Below are positions 5,663-12,718 of a DNA stretch of 12,803 nt, piece after piece. The position numbers were made by a program, and so were the translations under genes. How positions within the stretch are numbered: position 1 is the first letter of the stretch; every line of letters starts with the position of its first letter. Location: contig CAJWZY010000033.1 in NCBI GenBank assembly GCA_913050545.1, forward strand, positions 1 through 12,803. The letters run 5' to 3'. Source of the stretch: an uncultured bacterium (GTDB taxonomy: Bacteria; Planctomycetota; UBA8108). The notes beneath the pieces are model-generated. The model did no database searches, was not told the origin of the DNA, and worked only from the letters and a program-made list of their open reading frames with translations.

Positions 5663-7939
5663 ATGAACAAGCTGAACGTAAGAACCTCGCGGCTGGCCAT
5701 GGGCCTTGGCCTGTTTCTACTCCTGCAGCTCCCTGCCACCTTCGCGGTGGCTGAGGATGCAGGAGATGCAGCCGCCAGGGTCGAACGACTTGCAACCATG
5801 CTCCAGGAACGCGAGGGAGACCGCTTCTGGTCCCTGGTTTCACGGATCGAAGAGATCGGCGAGGCCGCTGTGCCCGCCCTCAAGGCAAAACTCTCGGTCG
5901 ACAACGAGAAGACCCGGCTCGGCTGCGCAAAGGCGCTCCTGGGACTGGGAAACACAACCGCCCGGCGCGAAGCGCTGGGAGTCCTCGGCAACCTGGCCGC
6001 TAAATCAGGTGAGACGAAGGTTCGCATTGACGCGATCCGTGTGTATGGGCTGGTGGCAGATCCGGACGAGATCATCGACCGCCTCAGCGGCCAGCTCGAA
6101 ACCGAGACCGACCCTGCCATCCTGATCGCCCTCGCCAGCTGCCTGTGGGATGTAGACAACCTGCCCGCGGCTCGTGACAAGCTCCTGGGCCTGCTGGGCT
6201 CCCGCAACACGAGTGTCAGCCAGGAGGCGGCTCTTGCCCTTGCAGAAGCCGGCAACTTTGATGACGGGAGGGTCAAGAACGCCCTGAGGAGCCTGCGCAA
6301 GGAGCCCACCCCTCGCGGCAGGCGAGCCGACCTCCTCTACCGACTGATGAAGCTGGAGACACAGCTCGACCAGGGACTCTTCAAGGGGACCACTGTTCCC
6401 GCCGGCACCGACATGAAGAAGCTGCTGGCAAAAAAAGAGGAGCGGATCAGCGAACTCGAGGCACGACTCAAGAAGATGGAGAATTCCGGCAACGCCGCAG
6501 GCGCCGGCACCCAGGCCCGCGGCGACAGGCTTCTTGAAGAGATCATCGCAAAGGTCCAGAAGCTCTATGTCGACAAGGACAAAACCACCCGGGAGCGCCT
6601 CATCCGGGCCGCGGTCAAGGGAATGGTAAGCTCTCTCGATGACCACTCCATCTTCATGGAGTCGGAGGATTCAAAGAGCTTCGAGGAAGACATCAAGGGG
6701 CGCTACCCGGGGATCGGCGCCCAGATCACCAAGCCGCCAGGCGGCCCGCTCGAGGTGCTGCGGCCAATCTACGGCGGCCCGGCCTACAAGGCAGGCATTC
6801 TCTCAGGTGACCTGATCATCGAGGTAGGAGGCCAGCGCACCGGCAGGCTCAAGATGGACGCCATCAAGGACCTGCTGCGCGGCCCCAGGGGAACCGAGGT
6901 CAAGCTCAAGATCCTGCGAAGAGGCTGGAGCGAGCCCCGGGAGTTCCAGTTTCAACGAGCGACCATCAAGGTCAGCTCGGTTCACTACGACTCCCTGCCC
7001 GGCAAGATCGGCTATCTCAGGCTGCTGCAATTCGGCGGCTCGAGTGCCGAAGAATTTGTCGAAGCCCTCGACAAGCTCGAGAAGAAGGGCCTCGAGGGGC
7101 TGATTATCGACTTTCGCAACAACCCCGGTGGCTACCTGCCCGTTGCAGAGAAGATTGCAGACCTCTTCGTCCGCGGCGAGCTGCCGATCGTCACGCAGAA
7201 AGGACTCGAGGGTGAAAACAGCCCCGAGCGATCCTCTTATCCCACCGAGAAGAACACGCGTACAGGCTACCCGATCGTCTGCCTGGTGAACGAGTACAGT
7301 GCCTCCGCCTCCGAGGTGGTGAGCGGCTGCCTGCAGGATTACGACCGGGCCATCATTGTCGGCCAGCGAACCTACGGCAAGGGAAGCGTGCAGCGCCTGG
7401 TGGGTGTCGACAGCGAGAAGGGCTCCATGCTGAAGATCACCGTGCAGTACTGGTACCTGCCCCTGGGGCGCTGCATCAACACCATCCGTGATGAAAAGGG
7501 CCTGGTGAAGAAAGAAGGCGGAGTAGAACCGGACATCAGTGTGGAGCAGAAGCCTCTCCCCCTCTGGCAGCTGGAGGAGCGTCGCAAGCTGCGGGACAAT
7601 GAAGCTCTCCTGCAATACACCGAGGAGAACCTGGATGCGCTGCGTCCCATCGCGATCCTGGGTGACGGCGGAAAGGCAGCCCGCTACCCCGGCCTGGACA
7701 AGGTCCTCTCTTCCCTCGATACAAGGGGTACCGAGAAAGATGTCCGCCAGGTCATCCGCAACATCCTCCGCCGGAAACTTGAGGATGAACGAGGACGCCA
7801 GTTTGCCGTCGACCTGCAGGAAGACCTCCAGCTTCAGCAGGGAATTCTCAGTCTCCTGGCGCAGATGAAAAAGAAGCCGGCGGAGATCGAAGACTATTCC
7901 TGGATCACACCGCAGGCTGTCCCGAAGAAGACTGAATAG
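5663..7939 (+). CDS. Exported HEAT-repeat/PDZ S41 C-terminal processing protease
   Basis: A 758-residue secreted serine protease of the CtpA/Prc family (MEROPS S41). A signal peptide (about 1-30, hydrophobic GLGLFLLLQLP, likely cleavage after TFAVA) is followed by helical HEAT-like repeats (about 45-230, e.g. AVPALKAKL, TRLGCAKALLGLG). A predicted coiled coil is at about 244-273 (LAKKEERISELEARLKKMEN). The S41 N-terminal helices include SSLDDHSIFM. A PDZ domain spans about 345-430 and the protease core follows. The catalytic set is intact: Ser548 in SASASE, Lys573 in YGKGSVQ and Gln577, with the same 25- and 4-residue spacings as Bacillus CtpB. It should trim C-termini of envelope proteins outside the cytoplasm. 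The ATG at 5663 has no Shine-Dalgarno signal. Ordinary CtpA is about 400-480 residues, so the HEAT domain is an addition. Confidence 0.9.
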   Translation: MNKLNVRTSRLAMGLGLFLLLQLPATFAVAEDAGDAAARVERLATMLQEREGDRFWSLVSRIEEIGEAAVPALKAKLSVDNEKTRLGCAKALLGLGNTTARREALGVLGNLAAKSGETKVRIDAIRVYGLVADPDEIIDRLSGQLETETDPAILIALASCLWDVDNLPAARDKLLGLLGSRNTSVSQEAALALAEAGNFDDGRVKNALRSLRKEPTPRGRRADLLYRLMKLETQLDQGLFKGTTVPAGTDMKKLLAKKEERISELEARLKKMENSGNAAGAGTQARGDRLLEEIIAKVQKLYVDKDKTTRERLIRAAVKGMVSSLDDHSIFMESEDSKSFEEDIKGRYPGIGAQITKPPGGPLEVLRPIYGGPAYKAGILSGDLIIEVGGQRTGRLKMDAIKDLLRGPRGTEVKLKILRRGWSEPREFQFQRATIKVSSVHYDSLPGKIGYLRLLQFGGSSAEEFVEALDKLEKKGLEGLIIDFRNNPGGYLPVAEKIADLFVRGELPIVTQKGLEGENSPERSSYPTEKNTRTGYPIVCLVNEYSASASEVVSGCLQDYDRAIIVGQRTYGKGSVQRLVGVDSEKGSMLKITVQYWYLPLGRCINTIRDEKGLVKKEGGVEPDISVEQKPLPLWQLEERRKLRDNEALLQYTEENLDALRPIAILGDGGKAARYPGLDKVLSSLDTRGTEKDVRQVIRNILRRKLEDERGRQFAVDLQEDLQLQQGILSLLAQMKKKPAEIEDYSWITPQAVPKKTE

Positions 7940-7966
7940 AGGCCATAGCGGCCACAGGCTCCGGGC

Positions 7967-8422
7967 TTACTTGGAGCGTACGCTGCTGGAGGGTTTCAGC
8001 TCGCTGCGCGGGACATAGGAAACACGCCACTGGTTCTTCTCGCGTGAATAGCAGAAGACCGGGGCCACATCGAAGGCCTCTTCGAAATCATAGAGGTTTT
8101 CGAAGTCATCCATGGTGTCGCCTTCCTGTTTCCCCATCAGGTCATACTCGACGAGGTTGAACACCATGCGCCCGAAGTCACCGGTGTTCTTGAGGCCCCA
8201 GGCCTCCAGGACGGTCTGCGCAAGACAGCCGAACTGGTCGATGCTGTAGCGCTTCACTCCCTCGAGGAGCTCCTGTCCCCTGACATGCTGGCTGCCGTCC
8301 GGGGTCTTCCTGACCACGTTCTTGAGGGTGAAATCCAGAGCCTCGTAGATGAAATTATAGGCTTCGGCATCGAACCTTCTGTCGTTGCGAAGCAATGTCC
8401 TGAACTTCTCGGCGGCGGTCAT
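7967..8422 (-). CDS. Minf_1886-like conserved protein (TIGR04138 type), unknown function
   Basis: A 151-residue cytoplasmic protein without signal peptide or membrane segment. Its conserved stretches are FDAEAYNFIYEALDFTL (17-33), HVRGQELLEGVKRYSIDQFG (46-65) and VFNLVEYDLMG followed by an acidic DDFENLYDFEEAFD. They match my memory of the Minf_1886 family, defined by TIGR04138 as a Planctomycetes/Verrucomicrobia-restricted protein. No biochemical function is known to me. The ATG at 8422 lacks a clear ribosome binding site, but the family's N-terminus begins close to here, so no extension is needed. It is convergent with the protease gene, with 27 nt between the stops. holB lies 165 nt upstream with a marked hairpin between. 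It is a useful lineage marker. Confidence 0.75.
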   Translation of the reverse strand: MTAAEKFRTLLRNDRRFDAEAYNFIYEALDFTLKNVVRKTPDGSQHVRGQELLEGVKRYSIDQFGCLAQTVLEAWGLKNTGDFGRMVFNLVEYDLMGKQEGDTMDDFENLYDFEEAFDVAPVFCYSREKNQWRVSYVPRSELKPSSSVRSK

Positions 8423-8440
8423 CGGTGAACCCGGAATCTC

Positions 8441-8482
8441 TGAATACTTGACGGAGCCTCTCTGGCTCCGAGTACGTATTCA
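8441..8482 (-). promoter_or_regulatory. Long two-stem hairpin between holB and the Minf_1886-like gene
   Basis: TGAATAC (8441-8447) pairs with GTATTCA (8476-8482). Inside, CGGAGCC (8452-8458) pairs with GGCTCCG (8464-8470) around a five-base loop. The internal loop is 4 by 5 bases, and all 14 pairs are Watson-Crick. It ends 18 nt before the ATG at 8422 and begins about 105 nt after the holB stop. No T-run follows on the minus strand. It could be a leader structure, an RNA-processing site that separates the two genes, or a dispersed genomic repeat. Confidence 0.45.
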
Positions 8483-8587
8483 TGATTTCGGCCGCCTGGC
8501 CGCAGATATTGAGACTAAATCCATTATTGCGGCTAGAGATTGTCCTCAAACCGGGAAAATCCAGACCGCCAGCCATCGGGGTGAGGA

Positions 8588-9430
8588 TTAACGGACCATC
8601 GCAGAGGTGAGGAGCCCGCCCACCGAGTGAGCCTGCTTCACCGCCTGCTCCACCACCAGCTCGGCGCTGACGTTTCCATCAAGGGACCTGCGCAGGGACA
8701 GGAGCTCTTCCTGGAAGGCCGTCAGTGCATCGAGGTCGGCAGGAGCCACCGACTCGATACGGCAACGGGACCATTCCAGCAGCAGGGAGAGTATTGCCTG
8801 TGCCCGCTCACGGCTGTTCTCTGCATCTGGAAACATCTCCGAGAGAATCTTCCTCGGGTCTCCAGTACCCCAGCCCGCCTGGACAAGCCTCTGCAAGGCA
8901 GCACCAGCTTCCTGCTGCGTTGGTGAGGATTCCTGCCGGGCCCCGAGGTAGAGCCGATGGCATCTTGAAACGATCGTCGGCAGCAGGTTCCCTGTCGAGG
9001 CAACAGTCAGGATAATAATGAAATCGCCGGCGGGTTCCTCCAGGGTCTTCAAGAGCGCGTTGGCAGCGGCGTTGGACATGCGCTCGGCCCCTTCGATGAT
9101 GGCGATGAAGGTGTGGTCGCGGCGGTAATGGCTGCGTGAGCAGACCTCGCGAATGGTGTCGATATCGATGATCGACTTCCCTTCCTGGGGGCCGTAGAGA
9201 GTCACTCCCGCATGGTTTCCGTGTTCGATACTGCGGCACTGCGCGCACTGACAGCCGGGCTGCGCTCCCTCGCCGCAGAACAGCGACCTGGCGAAGTCAA
9301 GACAGAGCCCTGTCTTGCCGCAACCGGCCGGGCCGGCCAGCAGGTAGGCGTGTGAGACTCGTCCCTTCTCAACAGCCTTGTTGAAGTACTCGCTGACGTG
9401 TTCGTTATTGGAGGAGGCCTGGTCCATCAT
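8588..9430 (-). CDS. holB: DNA polymerase III delta' subunit (clamp loader)
   Basis: This 280-residue protein is the delta' subunit of the clamp-loader complex, which opens the beta clamp on primed DNA. SHAYLLAGPAGCGKT (26-40) contains a complete Walker A. A zinc-module cysteine set follows at Cys52, 60, 62 and 65 (FCGEGAQPGCQCAQC). IIEGAERMSNAAANALLKTLEEP (111-133) is the delta' sensor region, where the Walker B acidic pair is degenerate. SRC is at 155-157. Intact Walker A with a weak Walker B leaves ATP use uncertain; E. coli delta' does not hydrolyse ATP. The ATG at 9430, one base after the tmk stop, has AAGGAG (9441-9446) ten bases upstream. A start at 9457 would overlap tmk more. The tmk-holB pairing is common in bacteria and supports the call over dnaX. 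Confidence 0.88.
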   Translation of the reverse strand: MMDQASSNNEHVSEYFNKAVEKGRVSHAYLLAGPAGCGKTGLCLDFARSLFCGEGAQPGCQCAQCRSIEHGNHAGVTLYGPQEGKSIIDIDTIREVCSRSHYRRDHTFIAIIEGAERMSNAAANALLKTLEEPAGDFIIILTVASTGNLLPTIVSRCHRLYLGARQESSPTQQEAGAALQRLVQAGWGTGDPRKILSEMFPDAENSRERAQAILSLLLEWSRCRIESVAPADLDALTAFQEELLSLRRSLDGNVSAELVVEQAVKQAHSVGGLLTSAMVR

Positions 9431-9431
9431 C

Positions 9432-10034
9432 TCAGGGCTGCTCCTTCGGCAGGGCATCGAGCACCTGCTGGTGCACCTGCTCTATCGAAGCGCCACCATC
9501 GATCAGGATGAAGCTGTCTTTAAATTCTTCCGCCAGCGCCAGGAACCCATCCCGCACCCTGCGCTGGAATTCAATACCGCGACTCTCCATGCGGTCTCCA
9601 TCGTCGAGCCCGGAGTGCGATGCCGCAGGATCAAGATCAACGAGAAAGGTAAGCTCCGGCAACAGGCCGCGGGTGGCAACCCGGCCGATCGAGAGAACCT
9701 CTTCAACCCCGAGGCCCCCCACGACACCCTGGTAGACAACGCTCGACCACAGGAAACGATCCGAGATCACCGCCTTCCCCGACTGGAGCTCGGGGCGGAT
9801 GATCTTGTTGCACAGCTGAGCCCTTGCCGCCATGAAGAGCAGCACCTCCACCTCCGGCTGCAGGTCACCGCTGCCGGGATCCAGCAGGATCCTGCGGAGC
9901 TCTTCACCCAGGCTGGTCCCGCCAGGCTCGCGGCAGATCACCACCTCGCGCCCATTGCGTTCGAGATGCTCACCCAGGAGCCTCACCTGGGTAGACTTAC
10001 CTGCTCCATCAACGCCTTCAAAGGCGACAAACAT
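9432..10034 (-). CDS. tmk: Thymidylate kinase
   Basis: A 200-residue dTMP kinase that makes dTDP for DNA synthesis. The P-loop is FEGVDGAGKST (5-15). ICREPGGTSLGEELRRILLD (33-52) carries the conserved REPGGT dTMP-binding motif. The DRY-type motif appears as DRFLWSSVVYQG (92-103), and the LID region is DRMESRGIEFQRRVRDGF (147-164). The LID arginines and the P-loop without a basic residue fit the bacterial (type II) enzyme. The ATG at 10034 has GGAGG five bases upstream. It lies 47 nt after the patatin-like gene and one base before holB, so it is most likely in the same transcript. Phe94 in place of the usual Tyr is a mild substitution. Confidence 0.95.
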   Translation of the reverse strand: MFVAFEGVDGAGKSTQVRLLGEHLERNGREVVICREPGGTSLGEELRRILLDPGSGDLQPEVEVLLFMAARAQLCNKIIRPELQSGKAVISDRFLWSSVVYQGVVGGLGVEEVLSIGRVATRGLLPELTFLVDLDPAASHSGLDDGDRMESRGIEFQRRVRDGFLALAEEFKDSFILIDGGASIEQVHQQVLDALPKEQP

Positions 10035-10052
10035 CCTGGCCTCCGGAAAACA

Positions 10053-10076
10053 CCTGGCCTGAAAAGATACGCCAGG
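10053..10076 (-). repeat. Short inverted repeat before tmk
   Basis: CCTGGC (10053-10058) and GCCAGG (10071-10076) can form a six-pair stem with a 12-base loop. The octamer CCTGGCCT also occurs at 10035-10042 and 10053-10060, with a one-base variant CCAGGCCT at 10072-10079, spaced 18-19 bases. The copy nearest tmk overlaps its ribosome binding site. It may be chance. Confidence 0.25.
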
Positions 10077-10081
10077 CCTTA

Positions 10082-11020
10082 CTATTCAGCAGCCTTGAAG
10101 ATCGAACGAGGATCGAGCTTCTGGAAATTGAAGCGGCGGCGCTTGCGACGAATTACCCTGCGAATCTCATCCACCTGGGCTTCCGCAGCGGCAACACCCT
10201 CGTTCACCAGCGAATCCAGTTCGCTGAAGTCTGACCAGTAAATCTGCCCTACTTCCGGTCGGATAACAACGTCGGCTTTCAAAATTTCCTGTTCGTTGAG
10301 GCGTGAGCAGGCGATCGCCTCTGACCGCAGGAGGACATCCAATCCACTGGGAAACTCCTCCACTTTCTCGATGCGGTTCAGGATATCGACCGCGATCAGA
10401 ACATCAGGATTGAACTCGGACCGGGCAGCGCTCACCGGGACCGGGCAGACAATCCCACTGTCGGTCAACAGCCGGTCGTTGTATTCAACCGGTGGAAAGA
10501 AACCGGGAATGGAACAGCCCGCGAGCACCGCCTGGCGAATTGATTTCCTGGTGATGAGGACGTCATCTCCGCTCTTCAGGTCAAGCGCGGGGACCGCGAA
10601 GGGGATCTTCGTATCGGTGAACTCTATATCAGGCAGCAGGCTGGCGATCATCGTCGACATCTTTTCCCCCGGGAGGATCGATGTCTTGCGCAGCAGGTTG
10701 CTGAAGACATAGCCCTTCCGAACCCCGTTGATGACATTCTGCACCAGCCCGGGATTTGGCTCCTTGGACCCGGGAATCAGCGAGCTGTAGCTGTTGCGGG
10801 AAAACTCTTCACCGCCGAAATAATCGAGGGCCCGGCGGGTGATCTCCATTGCATCGACGTAGATGGAGTAGGCGGCGCCGACAATGGAGCCGGCGCTGGT
10901 TCCGACGAGGCAGTCAATCGGGATCCCCTCGCGCTCGAGGACCTGCAAAACACCGAGATGGGCAAGGCCCCTCACCCCACCACCTCCGAGCACCAGGCAT
11001 ACCTTGCAACGCTGCGCCAT
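10082..11020 (-). CDS. Patatin-like phospholipase (RssA/YchK type)
   Basis: A 312-residue cytoplasmic patatin-family hydrolase, the usual size for RssA/YchK-like proteins. The oxyanion loop is GGGGVRG (12-18), the nucleophile elbow is GTSAG (40-44, Ser42), and the catalytic Asp is probably Asp187 in LLTDSGIVCPVPV. The last motif normally reads DG(G/A); DSG keeps the aspartate but swaps the next residue. SIPGFFPPVEYNDRLLTD matches the family pattern around the dyad. The C-terminus is very basic (RRVIRRKRRRF). No signal peptide or lipid anchor is visible. Such enzymes deacylate phospholipids or neutral lipids; the substrate here is unknown. The start lies three bases after the ligase stop, so the two genes are probably translated together. 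tmk follows after 47 nt. Confidence 0.85.
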   Translation of the reverse strand: MAQRCKVCLVLGGGGVRGLAHLGVLQVLEREGIPIDCLVGTSAGSIVGAAYSIYVDAMEITRRALDYFGGEEFSRNSYSSLIPGSKEPNPGLVQNVINGVRKGYVFSNLLRKTSILPGEKMSTMIASLLPDIEFTDTKIPFAVPALDLKSGDDVLITRKSIRQAVLAGCSIPGFFPPVEYNDRLLTDSGIVCPVPVSAARSEFNPDVLIAVDILNRIEKVEEFPSGLDVLLRSEAIACSRLNEQEILKADVVIRPEVGQIYWSDFSELDSLVNEGVAAAEAQVDEIRRVIRRKRRRFNFQKLDPRSIFKAAE

Positions 11021-11023
11021 GAC

Positions 11024-12553
11024 CTAACCCCTGGCTGCTTCCTCTCCCACCTTGTCACCGGAACGCAAATCGACGATTCGCTTTTCCTTCAGCTGGGTCT
11101 CCATGCCCAGCAGGTCGAGAATGCGTTCAAGTGGCAGGATATGAATGTCATTCAGACTCACCTCGGTCGCCAGGCGAAGCCTGTTGCCGATCGACTCGGA
11201 GATCTTGCCGTGATCTTTCCCGGCACACTGGCTGGCGAGCGCCAGGTTCAGATGGATCTCATCGACACCGTAGGGGTCGTCGTCTTTTTTCCGGATCACC
11301 AGCTGCCACTCCTCGACACGCTCATCGTTGTCGAGCTCTTCCTTGAACAGGTTGAGGTTCACCAGGGTGCCCTTGACCTTCGAAAGCTGGAAGTCCTTCA
11401 TGTTGGATATACGCTCGAGATGGCTCGACATACGCTGCACGGTGCGCCCGCAACCGGGGCACTTCTCCCAGGTCATGCCACCGACGATGATATCTCCGGT
11501 GCGGTAGCGCACGATGGTGCTGGCCCTGCCGTCAAGACAGGTATAAACCAGCTCACCCGTCTCGCCCTCTCCCATCTGCTTGCCGGTGTCGGGATCGACG
11601 ATCTCGACGATCTCCATGTCCGGGTAGAGATGGAAGCCCGCCTCGGCCTCGGCCTCGCACTCGATCCAGCACTTGCGGGACTCGGTGAAGCCCAGCACGC
11701 TTCGCACCGTCGGGTTGATCGAGCCCAGCCCACGCAGAAGCTCCTTGACCCGTGCGCGGTAGCCGGGAGTCACTGCATCGCCGCCAAGGGCCAGGCCCTT
11801 GATATAGCCGAGGTCCATGCCCTGGGAGTGCGCCTCGCGCAGAAGATGGTACACATAGCCGGGAATACCGACGAGATAGGACGGCTGCATCTTCTGGATC
11901 GCCGCCAGGATCCCCTCGGTACCCATGACCTTACCGCCGCCGGTATTGAGCGTGAAAATATTACCGCCGATACCGACATAGAATACCTGCCAGAAGGCCA
12001 GGTGCGGAGCGTAGGGAAAGAGGCTGATGGCCTTGTCATCGTTGGAGTCGATGTTTGCCACCTCGGCAATCCGCCGGCCGGCCTCCTTCAGGATGCTGAG
12101 GTCGTATTGCGACAGGGTAAACGCCGTCGGCAGGGCGCTTCGCCCGGTGGTGAAGAACACCGACACCGGCCGGTACTCATGCGCCAGGGATTCCTTGACC
12201 GCATCGGCGCCCCGGGTCAGCTTCTTCCACAACAGTGGGATCTTCTTGCTCAGCGGCCAGTGCTCACGGATGAGATCGGCGTTGGGCTGCAGGACAATGT
12301 TGCGCGGCTTGCGGGGATCTTCAGCGGTTGGAGCGATATCCGCCTTGCAGGTCAGGGGAAGCTTTTCGAGATCAGAGAGACTTTTGAAGGAGCCTGCGTG
12401 GAGGCCGGATTCGTCGAAGAGTTTTTTATAATAGGGGCTGAACGGGAGAACCTGCTCCCGCAGGTAGCGCTTGAGCAGCCGCAGCTGGTTGCCGCGGTAC
12501 TCCTGGGGGGAGCGCTTGTCCCAGAACTTATCAGCCCGGACACTCTTCGTCAT
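11024..12553 (-). CDS. PaaK-like adenylate-forming ligase (ANL superfamily)
   Basis: A 509-residue protein of the phenylacetate-CoA ligase (PaaK/CapK-like) branch of ANL enzymes, slightly longer than PaaK (about 430-450). The N-terminal part has the PaaK-like YRGNQLRLLKRYLREQVLPF and PFSPYYKKLF. The ATP loop is VFFTTGRSALPTAF (132-145), a variant of the usual SSGTTGKPT. Further motifs are GIPGYVYHLLREA (229-241), GFTES (288-292), YRTGDI (350-355) and CPGCGR (365-370). The C-terminal domain ends with LKEKRIVDLR, where Lys491 may be the catalytic lysine. The expected reaction is acyl-adenylate then thioester formation, but substrate and acceptor cannot be read. It heads the run with the lipase, tmk and holB. 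The ATG at 12553 has a weak AAGAGA upstream; the promoter is at 12690-12718. Confidence 0.8.
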   Translation of the reverse strand: MTKSVRADKFWDKRSPQEYRGNQLRLLKRYLREQVLPFSPYYKKLFDESGLHAGSFKSLSDLEKLPLTCKADIAPTAEDPRKPRNIVLQPNADLIREHWPLSKKIPLLWKKLTRGADAVKESLAHEYRPVSVFFTTGRSALPTAFTLSQYDLSILKEAGRRIAEVANIDSNDDKAISLFPYAPHLAFWQVFYVGIGGNIFTLNTGGGKVMGTEGILAAIQKMQPSYLVGIPGYVYHLLREAHSQGMDLGYIKGLALGGDAVTPGYRARVKELLRGLGSINPTVRSVLGFTESRKCWIECEAEAEAGFHLYPDMEIVEIVDPDTGKQMGEGETGELVYTCLDGRASTIVRYRTGDIIVGGMTWEKCPGCGRTVQRMSSHLERISNMKDFQLSKVKGTLVNLNLFKEELDNDERVEEWQLVIRKKDDDPYGVDEIHLNLALASQCAGKDHGKISESIGNRLRLATEVSLNDIHILPLERILDLLGMETQLKEKRIVDLRSGDKVGEEAARG

Positions 12554-12649
12554 TGTCTCTTACTGGTGCTTTCTTGGTAGTTCAGTAGCTCTCGGTACCT
12601 GTTTTAACGGTTCTTTTAGTCGAACTTTGCTGCCCCCATATAAATGGTC

Positions 12650-12665
12650 TCGGAAAAGATTCCGA
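12650..12665 (-). promoter_or_regulatory. Small hairpin in the ligase leader
   Basis: TCGGAA and TTCCGA form a perfect six-pair stem with a four-base loop, in the leader between the promoter at 12690-12718 and the ligase ATG at 12553. No T-run follows on the minus strand. Confidence 0.3.
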
Positions 12666-12689
12666 AACAAAGACTTACGACTGCTATTA

Positions 12690-12718
12690 AGTATACCGCC
12701 CATCCGGGGCCCTGACAA
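12690..12718 (-). promoter_or_regulatory. Near-consensus sigma70 promoter for the ligase-lipase-tmk-holB run
   Basis: On the minus strand TTGTCA (12718-12713) and TATACT (12695-12690) are separated by exactly 17 bases; each matches the consensus at 5 of 6. It is the best promoter in the window. Transcription should begin near 12683, giving a leader of about 130 nt. No other promoter of similar quality is seen before holB ends, so it probably serves all four genes. Confidence 0.7.

Noticed and set aside
4719..5666. 315-codon plus-strand open frame opposite comM
   Set aside because: Mirror of comM codons; composition is low-complexity and unlike a real protein.
6803..7615. 270-codon minus-strand open frame within the S41 protease
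   Set aside because: Antisense of the catalytic core with no family motif of its own.
7940..7966. GGCCATAGCGGCC between the convergent stops as a bidirectional terminator
   Set aside because: Only four pairs and no T-run on either strand.
8355..8576. 73-codon minus-strand frame bridging holB and the Minf_1886-like gene
   Set aside because: No ribosome site, overlaps the start of a recognised gene by 68 nt and runs through the hairpin at 8441-8482. A real small gene cannot be fully excluded.
10958..12580. 540-codon plus-strand open frame opposite the PaaK-like ligase
   Set aside because: It is the antisense of a gene with clear ANL motifs, lacks recognisable domains and reflects the GC-rich codon pattern of the other strand.
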